Origin: Kaistella antarctica
GTDB taxonomy: Bacteria > Bacteroidota > Bacteroidia > Flavobacteriales > Weeksellaceae
Assembly: GCF_900109615.1 (NCBI RefSeq)
Contig: NZ_FOIX01000004.1
Coordinates: 496,001-560,000, forward strand
Reading direction: 5' to 3'
Length of the DNA stretch: 64,000 bases
Shown here: piece after piece, positions 34,613 to 43,806 of the stretch
Numbering within the stretch: the first letter of the stretch is position 1
Layout: each line of letters opens with the position of its first letter
The notes under the pieces: model-generated
Told to the model about the DNA's origin: nothing
The model's database searches: none
The model's input: only the letters and a program-made list of their open reading frames with translations
Translations under genes and position numbers: made by a program

Positions 34613-37243
34613 ATGGAAAAGATGACTGAGAAAGAAAGAATGCTCGATGATCGATGGAGAAAATGGGGTCCTTATGTGAGCAACAGACAGTGGGGAACAG
34701 TTCGCGAAGACTACAGCAGCACCGGAAATGCCTGGGGATTCACCACTTATAACGATGCTATCAGCAGAACTTATCGCTGGAGTGAAGATGGGATTGCCGG
34801 CATTTGCGACGCTAAACAAAGACTGTGTTTTGCCTTTTCATTCTGGAATCGTAAAGACAAAATGATTAAAGAACGTTTTTTCGGATTAAGCAATTACGAA
34901 GGAAACCACGGCGAAGATTTAAAAGAAATTTATTATTATCTTGATAATACACCTACTCATTCCTACATGAAAATGGTGTATAAATATCCGATCAGCGAAT
35001 TTCCGTACGACGAATTAATTGCTGAAAACAAACGAAGATCAAAACAAGAACCTGAGTTTGAATTAGTGGATACAGGTATTTTCAATGACAATAATTATTT
35101 TGATATTTTTATTGAATACGCCAAAATTAATCATGATGATTTTCTGATCAGAGTGACTGTGAAAAATCGCAGTGAACAGAAAGCACCGTTGGTTATTATG
35201 CCTACGCTGTGGTTTAGAAACAACTGGAGCTGGGGTTATGGCAACTACATTCCTCAATTAAGATCATCTAAAAATGGACTGATTGATATTGATCATGAAT
35301 CACTTCCCTTAAATAAATTATACGCCAGAGATCAGAATACGCGTGCGGTATTTTGTAATAATGAAAGCAATCCGGTTAAAATATCAGACAGTAATTCAGA
35401 AGCTCAATTTTTCAAAGATGGGATTAATGATTTCCTCATTCACAATGATGAAGCCGCCATTAACCCAGAACAATCGGGCACCAAAGCAAGTTTCTTGATA
35501 GAGGCAGAAATTGAAGCCAGCGAAAGTCAGTCTTTCGATTTCCGGTTAAGTCCGCACGATATGGACGATGCTTTCTTCGACTTCGATGAAATATTTAGCA
35601 AAAGAAGAAACGAAGCTAATGACTTCTACGGTGGCATTCAAAAGGAAATTGAAGATGAAGAAGAAAAAAACATTCAACGACAAGCATTTGCAGGACTTCT
35701 TTGGAACAAACAATTCTATCATTACAATGTTTCAAAATGGTTAAAAGGCGATCCCAAATTAGATGCTCCCAGAGATTTTGATAAGTTCGTTCGGAATACA
35801 GAATGGGAGCATATGCAAAATAAAGATATTATTTCAATGCCCGACAAATGGGAATATCCGTGGTTTGCGACCTGGGACTTGGCTTTCCATTGTGTCCCAT
35901 TTGCGATTTTAGATTCTGGTTTTGCAAAACAGCAATTAAAATTATTGACTAAGGAATGGTTTATTCATCCGAATGGTCAACTGCCCGCCTACGAATGGGA
36001 TTTCAGTGATGTAAATCCACCAGTTCATGCGTGGTCGACTTTCCGGGTTTTTAAAATTGATGAAATGATCAATGGCAAACCCGACATTCCTTTCCTCGAA
36101 AGTGTTTTCCAAAAATTACTTTTAAATTTTACTTGGTGGGTGAACCGAAAAGATAAAAAAGGAAATAACATTTTCGGTGGTGGTTTCCTGGGCTTGGATA
36201 ATATTGGCGCTTTTGACCGAAATATGGAATTCAAAAACGGAGGACATTTGGAGCAAGCTGACGGCACAAGTTGGATGGCGATGTTTGCTTTGAATATGAT
36301 GCGAATCTCAATGGAACTGGCCTTATATAATCCAATTTATGAAGATATGGCGATTAAGTTCTTCGAACATTATTTGTATATCGCCGAAGCCATGGAAAAT
36401 ATCGGGGAAACTAAAGATGGTTTATGGAATGAAGAAGATGGGTTTTTCTACGATCTTTTACAATTAGATAATGGAGATTCTATTCCCCTGAAATTGCGCA
36501 GTATCGTCGGATTGATTCCGTTATTTGCGGTTGAAATCGTAGAACATAGTTTGTTAGAAAAATTACCCAATTTCCGCGCAAGAATGGATTGGATTCTGAC
36601 GCACAAACCAGAATTAGTAGATTTGGTTTCGCATTGGGAAGTGGAAGGAAAAGGTGGAAAACACTTGATGAGTATTCTTAGAAAAACGCGGCTAAAAAGA
36701 GTTTTAAGCAGAATGGTGGACGAAGATGAATTCCTTTCTCCTTATGGAATTCGATCCATGTCGAAGGTGTACGAAAAGGAACCTTACAAATTCTCTGTGG
36801 ATGGCAAAAATTTCACGGTGAAATATACGGCAGCCGAAAGTGACAGCAGTATGTTCGGTGGAAATAGCAACTGGCGCGGCCCAATTTGGTTTCCGATTAA
36901 CTTTTTGATTGTAGAGAGTTTACAGCGTTTCCATTATTATTATGGTGACAGTTTGCAGATTGAATATCCCGCAAACAGTAGCGAAATGAGAAATCTGGAT
37001 TTTGTGGCCGATGATTTAAGCAAGCGCCTCTACTCTATTTTCAGGAAAGATGAAGATGGAAACCGTGCATTTAACGGAAAAAATGATTTACTGAATCACA
37101 ATGAATTCTTTAAAAACTATATTATGTTTTATGAATATTTCAATGGAGATACTGGACAAGGAATTGGTGCTTCTCACCAAACTGGCTGGACGGCGACGAT
37201 TGCCAAATTGATTCAACCGAGAATGGGCTCGAGACCGAGATAA
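34613..37243 (+). CDS. GH63-type glucosidase
   Basis: An 876-residue intracellular glycoside hydrolase (no signal peptide) resembling GH63 mannosyl-oligosaccharide glucosidase relatives. The N-terminal beta-sandwich spans about 1-330 (RWRKWGPYVSNRQWGTVREDY, WRNNWSWGYGN-like). The (alpha/alpha)6 barrel follows, with EYPWFATWDLAFHCVPFA (about 420-436), LPAYEWDFSDVNPPVHAW (about 459-476), FLGLDNIGAFDR, DGTSWMAMF and WRGPIWFP near residue 760. Bacterial relatives hydrolyse alpha-glucosides such as glucosylglycerate or kojibiose-type sugars. Which one applies here is not evident. Together with the malQ at the window start it suggests active alpha-glucan metabolism, although the genes are far apart. 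Confidence 0.88.
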   Translation: MEKMTEKERMLDDRWRKWGPYVSNRQWGTVREDYSSTGNAWGFTTYNDAISRTYRWSEDGIAGICDAKQRLCFAFSFWNRKDKMIKERFFGLSNYEGNHGEDLKEIYYYLDNTPTHSYMKMVYKYPISEFPYDELIAENKRRSKQEPEFELVDTGIFNDNNYFDIFIEYAKINHDDFLIRVTVKNRSEQKAPLVIMPTLWFRNNWSWGYGNYIPQLRSSKNGLIDIDHESLPLNKLYARDQNTRAVFCNNESNPVKISDSNSEAQFFKDGINDFLIHNDEAAINPEQSGTKASFLIEAEIEASESQSFDFRLSPHDMDDAFFDFDEIFSKRRNEANDFYGGIQKEIEDEEEKNIQRQAFAGLLWNKQFYHYNVSKWLKGDPKLDAPRDFDKFVRNTEWEHMQNKDIISMPDKWEYPWFATWDLAFHCVPFAILDSGFAKQQLKLLTKEWFIHPNGQLPAYEWDFSDVNPPVHAWSTFRVFKIDEMINGKPDIPFLESVFQKLLLNFTWWVNRKDKKGNNIFGGGFLGLDNIGAFDRNMEFKNGGHLEQADGTSWMAMFALNMMRISMELALYNPIYEDMAIKFFEHYLYIAEAMENIGETKDGLWNEEDGFFYDLLQLDNGDSIPLKLRSIVGLIPLFAVEIVEHSLLEKLPNFRARMDWILTHKPELVDLVSHWEVEGKGGKHLMSILRKTRLKRVLSRMVDEDEFLSPYGIRSMSKVYEKEPYKFSVDGKNFTVKYTAAESDSSMFGGNSNWRGPIWFPINFLIVESLQRFHYYYGDSLQIEYPANSSEMRNLDFVADDLSKRLYSIFRKDEDGNRAFNGKNDLLNHNEFFKNYIMFYEYFNGDTGQGIGASHQTGWTATIAKLIQPRMGSRPR

Positions 37244-37253
37244 CTTTAAACTG

Positions 37254-37281
37254 AAAAGCAGCATTTTGAAATGCTGCTTTT
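37254..37281. terminator. Bidirectional intrinsic terminator after the glucosidase gene
   Basis: A stem AAAAGCAGCAT / ATGCTGCTTTT with a short TTTGAA loop, flanked by AAACT and AGTTT that extend the pairing, and a T run on the plus strand. It also faces the minus-strand gene that ends at 37307. Confidence 0.85.
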
Positions 37282-37306
37282 TAGTTTCATAACCATTTAC
37301 TTATTT

Positions 37307-37561
37307 CTAAATCGTTTCAATGGATTTCAGTTCTTTCAATGATTTTTTCATGATGAACTTTTGAAATATAATTTTTACTAAACCAAAACAAATTAAAACT
37401 TGCACAATCATTCCTAAAACCAATCCTATCTTATAAGTTAAGGATTCACTTGGATTGTTTAAAATCTCATTGTTTTTAATCAATACAAGTTTTAAAAGTG
37501 CCCCACTACCGTTAATAATTAGATATATACACGCTATATAATAAAATATTTTATTGTTCAT
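37307..37561 (-). CDS. Small two-span membrane protein of unknown function
   Basis: An 84-residue protein that I do not recognise. Two hydrophobic segments are visible, about 5-26 (FYYIACIYLIINGSGALLKL) and 43-67 (YKIGLVLGMIVQVLICFGLVKIIF), with a Lys-rich C-terminus. No catalytic or metal motif is seen. It starts 15 bases behind the OsmC gene and in the same direction, so it is probably co-transcribed. It is a plausible real gene given its clean spacing and the terminator that follows, but nothing in the sequence indicates its role. Confidence 0.55.
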   Translation of the reverse strand: MNNKIFYYIACIYLIINGSGALLKLVLIKNNEILNNPSESLTYKIGLVLGMIVQVLICFGLVKIIFQKFIMKKSLKELKSIETI

Positions 37562-37576
37562 TCTTTTTATTTTTTA

Positions 37577-38005
37577 CTAAACACCTACTTTCTCTCCATT
37601 CACAAAAACCTCATAATTCACCATTACATTAGGCTCCATGGTTTTTGAAACAGAACAGTATTTTTCGAATGAAAGTGCGGCGGCGCGTTCGGCTTTTTTC
37701 GGATCAATCTCTCCCTCGACAAAGAACTTCACTAAAATTGTTTTGAAAGGTTTCGCTTCATCAACTTCAATTCTTTCTCCAGTAACTTCTGCAGAAAAAT
37801 TGGTGATTTCCTGTCTTTGTTTTTTCAGGATTGAAACCATGTCGATTCCACTACAACCTGCCACGGCCATTAAAATAGTTTCCATTGGGGAAACTCCTTT
37901 GGTACCTTCTGACTGAGAACTATTGTCTAACAGGATTTTATTGCCCAAAGAATTGGTACATTCAAACAAATAATCGTCGTTGATTCTATTAAGGGTAATT
38001 TTCAT
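37577..38005 (-). CDS. OsmC/Ohr-family protein
   Basis: A 142-residue protein of the OsmC fold. OsmC and Ohr proteins detoxify organic hydroperoxides using two cysteines. Candidates are the Cys in MAVAGCSGIDMVSIL (about 51) and the Cys in FEKYCSVSKTM (about 111), in the expected relative positions. It belongs to the YhfA-like OsmC branch rather than Ohr proper, judging from the GTKGVSPMETILMAVAGC motif. A small membrane protein gene follows. The DUF58 cluster ends 45 bases upstream, and co-transcription with it is possible but not shown. Confidence 0.9.
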   Translation of the reverse strand: MKITLNRINDDYLFECTNSLGNKILLDNSSQSEGTKGVSPMETILMAVAGCSGIDMVSILKKQRQEITNFSAEVTGERIEVDEAKPFKTILVKFFVEGEIDPKKAERAAALSFEKYCSVSKTMEPNVMVNYEVFVNGEKVGV

Positions 38006-38049
38006 AAAATTGATTTTTAATATTGGATACGTAAAAATAGAGATTTTAA

Positions 38050-39372
38050 TTAAAGAATTCCTCTTGCTTTTATTTCCAAATATTTATTAATGACTTCGAT
38101 ATTTAAATTTTCAGGCAAAGTATAAACGGTGTAAATTCCATATTTCCGAAGTTCCTGAATAATTAATTTCTTTTCGTACTCAAACTTCTCGGCGATAATC
38201 TCGTCATAGACTTCCTGAATGTTTTCCGGATTGGTATTAATCAAACTTTGAAGTTCAGCATTTTTAAAAAAGATAATCACCAGCAAATGGTTTTTTGCTA
38301 TTCCACGCAGATATTTCATTTGACGATTTACCGCATCCAAAGTTTCAAAATTGGTGAAAAGTAAAATCAAACTTCTTTGCCCGATCGTATATTTAACATC
38401 CTGATACAATCTGCTGAAATCACTTTCAAAAAAGTTGGTTTGAATATTATAAAGTGATTCAGAAATCTTACGCAACTGTCCCGATTTATTATCTGCAGCG
38501 ACTTTATGTTCCGTCTTTTTCGAGAACGTCATCATTCCGGCGCGGTCATTTTTCTTAAGAATAATGTGACTTAAAGCCATCGTAGCATTGATCGAATAAT
38601 CGAGTAAACTCAATCCGTTGAAAGGCATTTGCATCGTTCTGCCATTATCAATCAGCATGAAAATTCGTTGTGATTTTTCGTCCTGAAACTGATTCACCAT
38701 CAATTGATTTCGTTTAGAAGTTGCTTTCCAATTAATCGTTCGAACATCATCGCCGGGAACGTATTCTTTGATTTGTTCGAATTCCATGGTGTGACCAAGT
38801 TTCCGAATCTTTTTAATACCACCTAAAAGAAATTCGTTTTGAAGTGCCATCAATTCATATTTTCTTAAATGAATAAATGATGGGTAACTCGGCAACATTG
38901 CTTCTTTTTGAAAAGCAAATCTCTTAGACACCAGGCCCAATGGAGAATTCACAAAAATATTGAGGTTTCCAAAACCGTATTCACCGCGTTCTTTTGGCTC
39001 GAGAATATATTCAAAAAGGACGTTTTTATTTTTATCAATGGTTCTATCAATATTAAAATCACGCTTCTGAAATTGAAACGGAATTTCATCAATTACTTTC
39101 GTTTTAATGGTAAATGGGTAATTGTTTTTAAGATCAATCTTTATAGAATTCTGATCACCGTTTGATAATTTCTCCGGTAAAATTCTTTGTGCCTGAACAG
39201 CATTTTTTTGATTAAACAAAAGCATGAAATCCACAATAAAAGCGATCACCACCAAAGTCAATAAACCATGCGCAACCCACATCAACACTGGAAAGAAAAA
39301 AGCCAGAATATAAGTAAATCCCACGCCAAAAAGCGTGAAGAAAAATCGGTTATTGATGTACAGGTTTTTCAT
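38050..39372 (-). CDS. DUF58 protein with a von Willebrand A-like region
   Basis: A 440-residue protein with two N-terminal membrane segments (about 9-25 and 28-50) and a cytoplasmic or periplasmic body. The DUF58 signature EYVPGDDVRTINWKATSKRNQLMVNQF lies near 208-234, followed by a vWA-like stretch (RIFMLIDNGRTMQMPF). DUF58 proteins pair with MoxR ATPases, which are thought to act as metal-insertion or assembly chaperones. The moxR gene lies just upstream, but in this genome a four-helix-bundle cassette separates them. The start codon lies 5 bases from the cassette end. Confidence 0.92.
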   Translation of the reverse strand: MKNLYINNRFFFTLFGVGFTYILAFFFPVLMWVAHGLLTLVVIAFIVDFMLLFNQKNAVQAQRILPEKLSNGDQNSIKIDLKNNYPFTIKTKVIDEIPFQFQKRDFNIDRTIDKNKNVLFEYILEPKERGEYGFGNLNIFVNSPLGLVSKRFAFQKEAMLPSYPSFIHLRKYELMALQNEFLLGGIKKIRKLGHTMEFEQIKEYVPGDDVRTINWKATSKRNQLMVNQFQDEKSQRIFMLIDNGRTMQMPFNGLSLLDYSINATMALSHIILKKNDRAGMMTFSKKTEHKVAADNKSGQLRKISESLYNIQTNFFESDFSRLYQDVKYTIGQRSLILLFTNFETLDAVNRQMKYLRGIAKNHLLVIIFFKNAELQSLINTNPENIQEVYDEIIAEKFEYEKKLIIQELRKYGIYTVYTLPENLNIEVINKYLEIKARGIL

Positions 39373-39376
39373 TTTT

Positions 39377-39817
39377 TATTAGGTGGTAGGTAGTAGGATT
39401 TAGGTGGTAGGAGATTAGGGTTTGGTTTTTAGGTAGTTGATTAGACCGTTGATCATTTTCATGATTTCAGTTATTTTTAAGGTGAGTTCTTCACATTTTA
39501 CATCGTTCATAAATCCTAAGTTTTTTGAGATGATAATTTGAGTTTCTACTTCTGCACCACTCCCACGAGCAATCTTTAAAAACTGAATATAATCTGCAGA
39601 ACTTCTTCTGGCATTACCTTCGGCGATATTTGATGGAATTGACACTGCTGCTCTTCTTATTTGAGAAACCAATCCGAATTTTTCCTCAGATGGAAACACA
39701 GAAGTAATCTCATAGATTTCTGTCACGAATTCTATTGATTTTTTCCAAACTAATAATTCTTTAAAATTTCCCATAAACTCTTTTTACTACCACCTAAAAC
39801 CTAACCACTACGACCTA
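39377..39817. mobile_element. Heptad-flanked S23 four-helix-bundle cassette 2, inserted between moxR and DUF58
   Basis: The left end (plus strand) is a run of 7-mers: TATTAGG, TGGTAGG, TAGTAGG, ATTTAGG, TGGTAGG, becoming degenerate into the gene's 3' end. The right end, 39783-39817, carries the reverse orientation: TTTACTA, CCACCTA, AAACCTA, ACCACTA, CGACCTA. The shared unit is TAGGTGG / CCACCTA. The last right-hand heptad contains the stop codon of moxR, and the four-helix-bundle stop lies just inside the left arm. Size and layout match cassette 1 (30369-30849), while the heptad sequence is different. Confidence 0.65.
39415..39774 (-). CDS. Four-helix-bundle protein, S23 / 23S rRNA intervening-sequence family (copy 2)
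   Basis: A 119-residue paralogue of the protein encoded at 30418-30783. It shares LVSQIRRAAVSIPSNIAEG, ARRSS, DYIQFLKIARGS and EVETQIIIS. The two proteins differ at many positions and are cassettes of one family, not a recent duplication. It breaks an otherwise compact moxR-DUF58 gene pair whose products normally work together. No reverse transcriptase or variable repeat accompanies it, so it is not part of a diversity-generating retroelement here. Function unknown. Confidence 0.92.
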   Translation of the reverse strand: MGNFKELLVWKKSIEFVTEIYEITSVFPSEEKFGLVSQIRRAAVSIPSNIAEGNARRSSADYIQFLKIARGSGAEVETQIIISKNLGFMNDVKCEELTLKITEIMKMINGLINYLKTKP

Positions 39818-40822
39818 TCTAGGAATTTCAATCGCCTCCAATATCTGACGAATAATTTCGTCAGCGGTCAAACCTTCCATTTCGCGTTCTGGGGAAACCA
39901 TTACGCGGTGGCGAAGAACAGCGTAACTTGCTTCTTTGATGTCTTCTGGCGTTACGAAATCTCGTCCACGAACGGCCGCAAATGATTTAGAAGCCGTCAA
40001 CAAAGCCAGACTCGCTCTCGGTGAAGCGCCCAAATAAAGGAATTGATTCTCTCTGGTATTCACAATAATTTTTGCAATATATTCTAACAACTGCGTTTCT
40101 ACGACCACATCTTTTACCAAATTCTGATAGGTCTTTAACTGAGCTCCGGAAATAACTTTCTGAACGGCGTCGGTTTTATCATCTAATCGATTTTCGTGTT
40201 GGTTTTTAATGATTTGAATTTCTTGCGTAAGATTCGGATAGCCGACATTTATTTTAAACAGAAACCGGTCAAGTTGCGCTTCCGGAAGTCGATACGTTCC
40301 TTCATGCTCAATTGGATTTTGAGTGGCCACCACCAGGAAAGGTTCCTGCATTTCGTATTGTTTTCCGTCCATGGTGATTTGGCGTTCTTCCATGACTTCA
40401 AATAAAGCGGCTTGCGTTTTCGCTGGCGAACGGTTGATTTCATCGATCAAAATAAAACTGGAAAATATAGGTCCTTTTTTAAATTCAAACTCAGAATTTT
40501 TAACATTGAAAATTGAAGTTCCCAAAATATCCGAAGGCATTAAATCGGGTGTAAACTGAAGTCGGCTAAAACCAACATCAACTGTTTTTGCCAATAATTT
40601 CGCCGTTATGGTTTTCGCCACGCCGGGAACACCCTCGATTAAAACATGACCATTGGATAAAAGTGCGACCAGTAAATGTTCGATCATCGATTCTTGCCCG
40701 ATAATCACTTTGCCGATTTCTGCTTTTACCTGTTCCAAACTTTGCTGAAGTTCAGTCATATCCAATCGGGAATGAAATTCTGTATTTGTATTTTCTTGAT
40801 TTTGATTTTCAAAATTTTCCAT
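39815..40822 (-). CDS. MoxR-family AAA+ ATPase
   Basis: A 335-residue AAA+ ATPase. Walker A is GVPGVAKT (64-71), Walker B is LIDEIN (125-130), sensor 1 is VVATQNPIEHEGTYRLPEAQLDRF (about 167-190), and the C-terminal lid contains GASPRASLALL. MoxR proteins act with vWA/DUF58 partners as chaperones for protein-complex or cofactor assembly. Here it is in a run with DUF4350, DUF4129, a multi-span membrane protein and a SpoIIM-type protein. This is a conserved Bacteroidota gene set of unknown exact role. Its stop codon falls inside the terminal heptad of the inserted cassette. Confidence 0.95.
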   Translation of the reverse strand: MENFENQNQENTNTEFHSRLDMTELQQSLEQVKAEIGKVIIGQESMIEHLLVALLSNGHVLIEGVPGVAKTITAKLLAKTVDVGFSRLQFTPDLMPSDILGTSIFNVKNSEFEFKKGPIFSSFILIDEINRSPAKTQAALFEVMEERQITMDGKQYEMQEPFLVVATQNPIEHEGTYRLPEAQLDRFLFKINVGYPNLTQEIQIIKNQHENRLDDKTDAVQKVISGAQLKTYQNLVKDVVVETQLLEYIAKIIVNTRENQFLYLGASPRASLALLTASKSFAAVRGRDFVTPEDIKEASYAVLRHRVMVSPEREMEGLTADEIIRQILEAIEIPR

Positions 40823-40873
40823 AATTATTTTGGGTTCAATGGTGTTCTGTTCTAATTTAAATTGCGCTAATTT

Positions 40874-42031
40874 TTAAAGTAAAATCTCGTCTAACAATTT
40901 ATTCATTTTAATTAAATCTTCTTGCATCACCCTTGCGTAAGGATCTTGTCCTCTTTTAATCAAGTTGGTGGCTTCTGTAATTTTCTCTACACTTTTTCCA
41001 GTTTTCAAATGAAGAAGGTTGATGAATTTCTCGTCTAAATCTTTGGTATCAATCATCAAATCGATTCTCACGCGATTGAGGAAGTACTGTGCTTTTTTTG
41101 CCATCATATCGTGAAAATCACCTTCTTGCAAATAAAGATTTCCAATGCTTTTTACGAATTCAACCGACTTATTTTTCTTTGGTTCAATGATGGGGACAAT
41201 TCTCTGTTTCCGTTTTGCATTAAAAATGATGAACAATAAAAGTCCACCTAATAACAGCCACCAAGCATAACGCAACCCAGGATTGGCTAAAATAAATCGC
41301 AGAGGCGAGCGCGATTCGGCTACATTTTTATTAGCACCAGAAAACCAAACTGTTTCGCGATCAGGAAGATATGAAAATACATCCTGAACATATTTTTCAT
41401 TTTCGGGTTTAAGCAAATAGTAATTGGTGACGATCAACGATTCTGAATGTAAATATAAATGACCTTTTCCATGATTAATCTTGATGAAGTTCGCCATCTT
41501 ACTATCGGTCACTTCTTTGCCTAGAATCTCCGTGCTTTCCAAAACATAATCAAACCCTTTTCCTGAGGGAAGTTTATCTAATTGTAAAGAATCGTTTGCA
41601 AATTTAAGATCGGTCAATAACAATCGATTGTACTCTTCATAACTAATTCTTGTGGTCGAAAAACCGAGCGAATCGGCAATTACCTGATTAAAATACTCTG
41701 AAATCACCAATGCATCTGAACCGGCTTCTACATTTTTAAGAATTTTATTCCACGACTCAGAATCCAGTTTAGATTCAATAATTAAAATATTATGTGGTTT
41801 TAATTTTTGAGTTTTGTAGAAATCATACGGTGAAAGATCGGTTCGCTTAACTTTATCATTTAAAAGTTGATTGACTTCTTTATTAAAAACAAATAATCCA
41901 AACGGTGATTTTTCATTAATGTCAAAATTCTTGCGCCAATCAGTCACCTCGGTTTTGCTCAATTCCAGCAACGCCAAAATTGCCATCACGATGATGAAAA
42001 TTAAACCATATAATTTGAACGTTTTATTCAT
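40874..42031 (-). CDS. DUF4350-type membrane-anchored protein
   Basis: A 385-residue protein with an N-terminal membrane anchor (about 5-22, LYGLIFIIVMAILALLEL), an external domain of about 220 residues with an alpha/beta pattern (PHNILIIESKLDSESWNKIL), a second membrane segment near 262-280 (YAWWLLLGGLLLFIIF) and a C-terminal cytoplasmic helical region. This layout matches DUF4350 proteins found beside MoxR. It lies between moxR (51 bases) and the DUF4129 gene (28 bases). The domain name is from layout and neighbourhood, with moderate certainty. Confidence 0.78.
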   Translation of the reverse strand: MNKTFKLYGLIFIIVMAILALLELSKTEVTDWRKNFDINEKSPFGLFVFNKEVNQLLNDKVKRTDLSPYDFYKTQKLKPHNILIIESKLDSESWNKILKNVEAGSDALVISEYFNQVIADSLGFSTTRISYEEYNRLLLTDLKFANDSLQLDKLPSGKGFDYVLESTEILGKEVTDSKMANFIKINHGKGHLYLHSESLIVTNYYLLKPENEKYVQDVFSYLPDRETVWFSGANKNVAESRSPLRFILANPGLRYAWWLLLGGLLLFIIFNAKRKQRIVPIIEPKKNKSVEFVKSIGNLYLQEGDFHDMMAKKAQYFLNRVRIDLMIDTKDLDEKFINLLHLKTGKSVEKITEATNLIKRGQDPYARVMQEDLIKMNKLLDEILL

Positions 42032-42059
42032 ATTTCACTTCTATCCTAAAGAGGATTTC

Positions 42060-42848
42060 CTATATCTTAAAATTTAAAAACTTCTGTTTGAATTGAGTAT
42101 AATTCTCTTGATTAACCTCAAATTCGCCATACCAAACGTAATCGAAAATGTAGGCCAGATCTTTGAAACTCGTTTTTAACTCCTTGTTTTTGAACTCCGA
42201 CAAATAATCTTTGTTGGTTTTTTCGGGATTCCAACTGATGAGTTTTTTATCCGCCAATTTCTTTAAAACCAATAAAAACTGATAACGAACTGCGGAACGG
42301 TAATCTTCTTGCCTTTCAAATTTTTCAATGCTTTCACTGAAATTAATTTCATGAATATTCTCCTGAAGATCTTGATTGGCAATGTTGAGCTTCTTATTCT
42401 TTTTACTAAAAAAGAAATTCCCGTCTTTGCCCAATAAAAATTTAAGTAAACAATACATCACAAATCCGATAATGATGACGGCGAAAATCCGCATGATATT
42501 TTCTGCATACGACGCCGTTTTGTTGGGATCAACTTTACCAAAAATCGATTCCAGAATTTTCTTTATTCTTTTCTGAATCTTTTGCCACAAAGATTCTCTC
42601 GGTTTTACGGTCGTGTAATCGTATTCTCCACCTTTGTATTTCGATTGAAACTTTTCCTCAAAACTTTTAGGAAAAATAATATTATCAGTAGTTGGTTTTT
42701 CCAGCAAAAGAGAATCGGTGTAATATTGTCCCTGATGACCGATGCTAACCGAGTCCTTAAAACTTGACATCGGCGGTGGCGGAAGTTCCTGAGAATTTCC
42801 AGATATAAATTGTAAGAGAAAAAAGAAAAGGAATGTCTTAATTTTCAT
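42060..42848 (-). CDS. DUF4129-type membrane protein
   Basis: A 262-residue protein with a signal peptide (KIKTFLFFFLLQFISGNSQ), a proline-rich start of the mature part, one membrane segment near 133-152 (IMRIFAVIIIGFVMYCLLKFLL) and a C-terminal region EDYRSAVRYQFLLVLKKLADKKLISW followed by DYVWYGEFEVNQENYTQFK, typical of DUF4129. The start at 42848 is preferred over the ATG at 42911 because it gives the signal peptide and an 11-nt overlap (ATGAAAATTAA) with the preceding gene, the same sequence as at the start of metH2. Confidence 0.8.
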   Translation of the reverse strand: MKIKTFLFFFLLQFISGNSQELPPPPMSSFKDSVSIGHQGQYYTDSLLLEKPTTDNIIFPKSFEEKFQSKYKGGEYDYTTVKPRESLWQKIQKRIKKILESIFGKVDPNKTASYAENIMRIFAVIIIGFVMYCLLKFLLGKDGNFFFSKKNKKLNIANQDLQENIHEINFSESIEKFERQEDYRSAVRYQFLLVLKKLADKKLISWNPEKTNKDYLSEFKNKELKTSFKDLAYIFDYVWYGEFEVNQENYTQFKQKFLNFKI

Positions 42849-43806
42849 TTTTACCAATCGTGTCGATTTCTGATAAATCAATATTGCGATGAAGATCAGT
42901 TCGGCTGTCATAATATTGCAAACCGGAGTTTACAAAAATCACGTTAATCATTAAAAATGAAAATACGAGCGAAACTCCATACAAGATAAAAATGAAAATT
43001 CCCATCGGTCCTTCAAATGGATTTTGCTGCAATTCTCCGCCTTGCGGAACGGTCATCATTCCGCCAAAGATGATCAGCATTGGAATCATGGTAAAAATAG
43101 AGGCAACTACTTGAATAATAAAATACATCACGATGGTTGAACCCCAATATTTCCAAAAGGGAGATTTCTCTCTTCCGTTTTTATAGGAGAATTGGGCTCT
43201 GACGGCATAACTTAAAGATTCAAAAAAACCTTTCTTGGTGTTGAAATAATCGAACATTAAAAAATTAACAACGTTCATTAATGTTGGTCCAACTAATATC
43301 AATAAAAAGAATCCGATGATGACAATCATTAAAATGAAAGAAAGTCCGAAAACCATTATTGCTAAAGGAGTTACAATAAAAAACAAGCCTAGAAATAATT
43401 TTAAAAACCGTCCGATATTATTTTTTAGATCGCTTAAAATATCATCGGCTTTAATATTCTTATTTCCCGTTTCTGCCAATCTTTTCATATATAAGATCGG
43501 GTAAGAATAGGAAACCATCGTCACGGCCAAAAACAAAATAAATACAACTGTGGAAACTAAAATCAGCATCGCGGAATTCTCTTGAAAGTAGGCTTCATAA
43601 TAGTACTTTTGTCCACTGGTGTTGGAACCCATCATTTGCGAAAATAGTTCGCGATAACCAACAACAAAGATAATAACCATCACAATTAATAAAATTCCGT
43701 TGATTAAAAGATAGTTTTTAAAATAGTTTTTTCCGTGCTCTTTAAAAAAAGCAAAGGTGTCGCTAATGAACTGGCCGAAGTCACGTTTCTGATAAAATTG
43801 CATCAT
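42838..43806 (-). CDS. Multi-span membrane protein of the MoxR cluster
   Basis: A 322-residue protein with about six membrane segments, for example near 34-54, 81-104, 136-158, 160-185, 231-255 and 280-302. The early motif QFISDTFAFFKEHGKNYFKNYLLINGIL and later FLMFDYFNTKKGFFESLSYA resemble the DUF4013 / glycerophosphodiester phosphodiesterase membrane-domain group. No catalytic residues are seen. It overlaps the upstream SpoIIM-type gene by 26 nt and the downstream DUF4129 gene by 11 nt, a sign of tight co-expression. Confidence 0.75.
   Translation of the reverse strand: MMQFYQKRDFGQFISDTFAFFKEHGKNYFKNYLLINGILLIVMVIIFVVGYRELFSQMMGSNTSGQKYYYEAYFQENSAMLILVSTVVFILFLAVTMVSYSYPILYMKRLAETGNKNIKADDILSDLKNNIGRFLKLFLGLFFIVTPLAIMVFGLSFILMIVIIGFFLLILVGPTLMNVVNFLMFDYFNTKKGFFESLSYAVRAQFSYKNGREKSPFWKYWGSTIVMYFIIQVVASIFTMIPMLIIFGGMMTVPQGGELQQNPFEGPMGIFIFILYGVSLVFSFLMINVIFVNSGLQYYDSRTDLHRNIDLSEIDTIGKNEN

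Noticed and set aside
39377..39411. TAGGTGG repeats as telomere-like or CRISPR-like sequence
   Set aside because: Units are only 7 bp with no spacers, number about five, and occur as inverted arms around a gene. This fits neither telomeres nor CRISPR.
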